Part shown: in pieces, positions 7,126 to 9,267 of the stretch
Numbering within the stretch: position 1 is the first letter of the stretch
Layout of the letters: each line of letters begins with the position of its first letter
Source: Lachnospira sp. UBA5912
GTDB lineage: Bacteria > Bacillota > Clostridia > Lachnospirales > Lachnospiraceae
Length of the DNA: 9,267 bases
Direction: 5' to 3'
Assembly (NCBI GenBank): GCA_002435585.1
Contig: DJDY01000089.1
Location: 212-9,478 of the forward strand
The notes under the pieces: generated by a model
What the model was told of the DNA's origin: nothing
The model's database searches: none
What the model saw: the letters and a program-made list of their open reading frames with translations, nothing else
Made by a program: the position numbers and the translations under genes

Positions 7126-8286
7126 ATGGCAAAGAAAAGAAGAAAAAGAAAGAATGGATTCTATTTTGATTACAGTCTTTTGTTTGTTCTTATATTCATA
7201 GTTGGTTTTGGACTTACTATGGTATATAGTACGAGTTCTTATACTGCCCAGATTAATTATGGTGATCCGGAATACTATTTTAAGAAGCAGCTGTTTTTTG
7301 ATATAGGCGGCTTCATAATTATGTTTATTATAGCGAGATTTATGGATTATCATGTACTTAGGAAACTTGCCCCATATGGATTTATACTGGCACTTCTTAC
7401 AGTTGTTGCTATTATATTTGTAGGAACAGAAAGCCATGGTGCCAAAAGATGGATATATATAGGACCTGTCAGTATACAGCCCGCAGAGATTGTTAAGATA
7501 GCTGTGATTATTATGACTGCGGCAAGAATGTGTGCGGCGGGAACTAAGATTAAGACGCTTTCAAAGAATTTAAAGATATTTCTTGGATGTGCACTTTTTC
7601 CAGCAGGTATGATTCTTATTATTACATCTAATCTGAGTAGTGCTATTATCATATGTGGAATAGTGTTTGTAATGTCATTTGTAGTATATCCTAATTATCG
7701 ATTGCATGGTTCACTGGTGGCACTAATAGCGGTTGGGTATGTTGGTATACGTGAATGGTTAAAAAAAGCAGTGGCAGCAGGAACGCAGATGAGTGGCAGC
7801 TTCCGTCTTACAAGATTGTTTGTATGGGTTAATCCAGAAAAATATATCGATGGTAAGGGATATCAGACAATGCAGGGCTTATATGCAATAGGTTCAGGAG
7901 GTCTGTTTGGAAAAGGTCTTGGAAAAAGTATGCAGAAGCTCGGATTTATTCCAGAGTCGCAGAATGATATGATATTTTCAATAATATGTGAGGAATTAGG
8001 TCTGTTTGGTGCGATATGTGTGATACTTTTATTTATAATTATGCTGTGGAGAATAATATATATAGCACAGAATTCGCCAGACCTTTTTGGGTCATTGCTG
8101 GCAGTAGGAGTATTTGCACATATAGCTATACAGGTCATAATCAATATAGCGGTTGTAACGAATGTATTTCCAAACACAGGTGTAACGCTTCCATTTATAA
8201 GTTATGGTGGTTCAGCAACTATATTGCTGCTTGCAGAATTGGGAATAGTGTTTAATATAAGTAGTCAGATAAGATTGGAGCGGTAG
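7126..8286 (+). CDS. ftsW: SEDS peptidoglycan glycosyltransferase FtsW/SpoVE
   Basis: A 386-residue polytopic membrane protein of the SEDS family, which polymerises lipid II into glycan strands together with a class B PBP. After a basic N-terminus (MAKKRRKRKN) come about ten hydrophobic segments. Family signatures: GAKRWI at 105-110, QPAE at 118-121, GYQTMQGLYAIGSGGLFGKG at 245-264, the extracellular loop PESQNDMIFSIICEELG at 276-292 in which D281 matches the catalytic Asp of FtsW and RodA, and PNTGVTLPFISYGGSA at 349-364. ATG 7126 is 2 bases after the murD stop with only a weak GAG upstream, which suggests translation by coupling to murD. Position between murD and divIB indicates FtsW or its sporulation paralogue SpoVE, not RodA; the sequence alone does not separate the first two. 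Likely partners are the class B PBPs upstream. Confidence 0.94.
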   Translation: MAKKRRKRKNGFYFDYSLLFVLIFIVGFGLTMVYSTSSYTAQINYGDPEYYFKKQLFFDIGGFIIMFIIARFMDYHVLRKLAPYGFILALLTVVAIIFVGTESHGAKRWIYIGPVSIQPAEIVKIAVIIMTAARMCAAGTKIKTLSKNLKIFLGCALFPAGMILIITSNLSSAIIICGIVFVMSFVVYPNYRLHGSLVALIAVGYVGIREWLKKAVAAGTQMSGSFRLTRLFVWVNPEKYIDGKGYQTMQGLYAIGSGGLFGKGLGKSMQKLGFIPESQNDMIFSIICEELGLFGAICVILLFIIMLWRIIYIAQNSPDLFGSLLAVGVFAHIAIQVIINIAVVTNVFPNTGVTLPFISYGGSATILLLAELGIVFNISSQIRLER

Positions 8287-8310
8287 AACCGGGAACGGAC
8301 AGGAATAAGT

Positions 8311-9033
8311 ATGGCAAAGGTCAGAAAAAAAAGAAAAGGTCTGCTGATATTTCTTATTGTGATTGTTCTTCTTATAGCGGTGGGAACTGCAGTTTATGTA
8401 TGCTTTCAGGCAGAAAGTATAACGTATGTCGGCAGTTCCCACTATTCAGATGAAGAAATGACAGAGAAGATATTTGGCATGGATAAGCCTAATGTAGTGT
8501 TATATAAGCTATTTGGCAATAAGAAAAAGACAATACCATTCATACAGAAGTATGATGTTGAAATACAATGGCCAAGAAAAATGTACATAACCATATATGA
8601 AAAACCAGTTATTGGTTATATAAGATATATGGGCTGCAATATGTACTTTGATAAAGATGGCATAGTTGTTGAGAGTTCGACAGAAAATTATGATAAAGTT
8701 CCAGAGATAATCGGACTTAAGTTTAATTCAATTGTACTTGATTCAAAGCTGGATGTTGGGGATGATGATATATTCAGACAGATATTGGATCTTACACAGA
8801 GCTTCGACAAATATAATCTTGGTGTTTCTAAAGTGTATTTTGATTCATCTGATAATGTAATTTTGTATATTGATGATGTAAAGGTATATCTTGGGAAAAG
8901 TGACGATTATACTGATAAGCTTTTTGAGTTAAAGCAGATGGAATCTAAATTCACAGGCTTAAAAGGAACGCTTTATATGCAGGATTATACTAAAGACAGC
9001 AATGCTATAATATTTAAAAAAGATGAAAAATAA
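8311..9033 (+). CDS. divIB: Cell division protein DivIB/FtsQ
   Basis: A 240-residue bitopic membrane protein. A short basic cytoplasmic end (MAKVRKKRKG) precedes one membrane helix at about 11-32. A POTRA-like domain follows at about 34-99, recognisable by ITYVGSSHYSDEEM at the start and WPRKMYITIYEKPVIGYI at the end. The beta domain contains YFDKDGIVVESS (112-123), PEIIGLKF (131-138) and a C-terminal segment with VYLGKSDDYTDKLFELKQM. DivIB/FtsQ binds FtsL and DivIC outside the membrane and helps bring the FtsW-PBP pair to the septum. AGGA at 8301-8304 lies 6 bases before ATG 8311, and the gap from the SEDS gene is only 24 bases, so it should be cotranscribed with murD and ftsW. murG, usual at this point, is missing. 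Sequence in this family is variable; architecture and position make the call. Confidence 0.9.
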   Translation: MAKVRKKRKGLLIFLIVIVLLIAVGTAVYVCFQAESITYVGSSHYSDEEMTEKIFGMDKPNVVLYKLFGNKKKTIPFIQKYDVEIQWPRKMYITIYEKPVIGYIRYMGCNMYFDKDGIVVESSTENYDKVPEIIGLKFNSIVLDSKLDVGDDDIFRQILDLTQSFDKYNLGVSKVYFDSSDNVILYIDDVKVYLGKSDDYTDKLFELKQMESKFTGLKGTLYMQDYTKDSNAIIFKKDEK

Positions 9034-9038
9034 TTATC

Positions 9039-9066
9039 TGTATTAGATATTGATTGTATCTATACA
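9039..9066 (+). other. AT-rich hairpin after divIB
   Basis: TGTA and TAGATA (9039-9042, 9044-9049) pair with TATCTATACA (9057-9066), giving 10 base pairs with one bulged T and a 7-base loop. No T run follows, so it is not a convincing intrinsic terminator. It may protect the 3' end of the divIB message or mark a weak end to that unit. Confidence 0.25.
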
Positions 9067-9094
9067 TTGGTTGAATAAAAATACAAAAAATCAG

Positions 9095-9123
9095 TTGATA
9101 TTTGCTGTGAAAAATTATATCAT
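9095..9123 (+). promoter_or_regulatory. Sigma-A-like promoter upstream of ftsZ
   Basis: TTGATA (9095-9100, 5 of 6), a 17-base spacer and TATCAT (9118-9123, 5 of 6) match the housekeeping promoter consensus. Transcription would start near 9130, leaving a leader of about 30 bases with the ftsZ ribosome-binding site. A separate ftsZ promoter is common in dcw clusters because FtsZ is needed in large amounts. Confidence 0.58.
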
Positions 9124-9144
9124 TATAGATATGTATAAGTATAG

Positions 9145-9151
9145 AAGGAGG
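9145..9151 (+). promoter_or_regulatory. Near-perfect ribosome-binding site for a TTG start
   Basis: AAGGAGG ends 8 bases before TTG 9160. It is among the strongest ribosome sites in the window and probably compensates for the TTG initiation codon of ftsZ. Confidence 0.8.
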
Positions 9152-9159
9152 CAATAACC

Positions 9160-9267
9160 TTGTTAGAAATAATAGAAAACGAATCAAATTTGTCAGCGAA
9201 AATTATAGTTATCGGTGTCGGCGGTGCTGGTAATAATGCTGTTAATAGAATGATAGATGAGAATATA
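9160..9267 (+). CDS. ftsZ: Cell division protein FtsZ, N-terminal 36 residues (3' end outside window)
   Basis: The frame opens at TTG 9160 and stays open to the window edge. It reads MLEIIENESNLSAKI, then VIGVGGAGNNAVNRMI. The GVGGAGNNAVNRM segment is the first nucleotide-binding strand and loop of FtsZ, the tubulin-like GTPase that assembles into the division ring at midcell. The short variable stretch before it has the expected length. No ATG lies between the ribosome-binding site and the conserved block, and the next ATG (residue 31) is inside the GTP-binding fold, so TTG is the start. The gene follows divIB with its own promoter-like sequence and no ftsA between them. Only about a tenth of the protein is visible, but the motif is diagnostic. 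Confidence 0.96.
   Translation, partial: MLEIIENESNLSAKIIVIGVGGAGNNAVNRMIDENI

Noticed and set aside
6939..7169. Plus-strand 76-codon frame across the murD-ftsW junction
   Set aside because: It overlaps the conserved C-terminus of MurD and start of FtsW in another frame and has low-complexity composition.
7126..8340. Similar starts of FtsW and DivIB (MAKKRRKRK and MAKVRKKRK)
   Set aside because: Both are basic anchors before a membrane helix; the likeness is short and best explained by the same topological need, not duplication.
9097..9132. GATAT, ATATC and GATAT dyads over the ftsZ promoter
   Set aside because: Five-base AT-rich matches are expected by chance here and do not match an operator I know.

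Overview
The window is a stretch of the division and cell wall (dcw) cluster of a low-GC Gram-positive bacterium, most likely a member of the Clostridia and probably Lachnospiraceae. The reasons are the AT-rich sequence, heavy use of ATA (Ile) and AGA (Arg) codons, strong purine-rich Shine-Dalgarno sites with occasional GTG and TTG starts, two class B penicillin-binding proteins in tandem, and ftsZ following divIB with no ftsA between them. The taxon is inferred from gene order and protein character; no database was searched.

All genes are on the + strand and closely packed. In order: the 3' end of mraZ (cut by the left edge), rsmH (16S rRNA methyltransferase), an FtsL-type bitopic division protein, a first class B PBP (FtsI/PBP2B position), a second class B PBP (SpoVD position), murD, a SEDS glycosyltransferase (ftsW/spoVE), divIB/ftsQ, and the first 36 codons of ftsZ (cut by the right edge). 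No stretch over 300 bases lacks a gene; the largest gap is about 154 bases, between the second PBP and murD. I see no tRNA, rRNA, CRISPR array, insertion sequence or phage gene.

The genes form a coherent module. MurD makes a cytoplasmic peptidoglycan precursor. FtsW polymerises glycan at the septum and the class B PBPs cross-link it. FtsL and DivIB belong to the membrane complex that recruits and activates the FtsW-PBP pair, and FtsZ forms the ring that organises them. Compared with the Bacillus subtilis order, mraY (before murD) and murG (between the SEDS gene and divIB) are missing from their expected places.

Most of the window is ordinary conserved biology and I found no evidence of a new system. 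The points that deserve a second look are: a long hairpin between the two PBP genes that covers the weak ribosome-binding site of the second; a KTA in place of the usual KTG motif in the second PBP; SpoVD-like active-site cysteine pairs in both PBPs; and sigma-A-like promoters that appear to separate the cluster into units before murD and before ftsZ.
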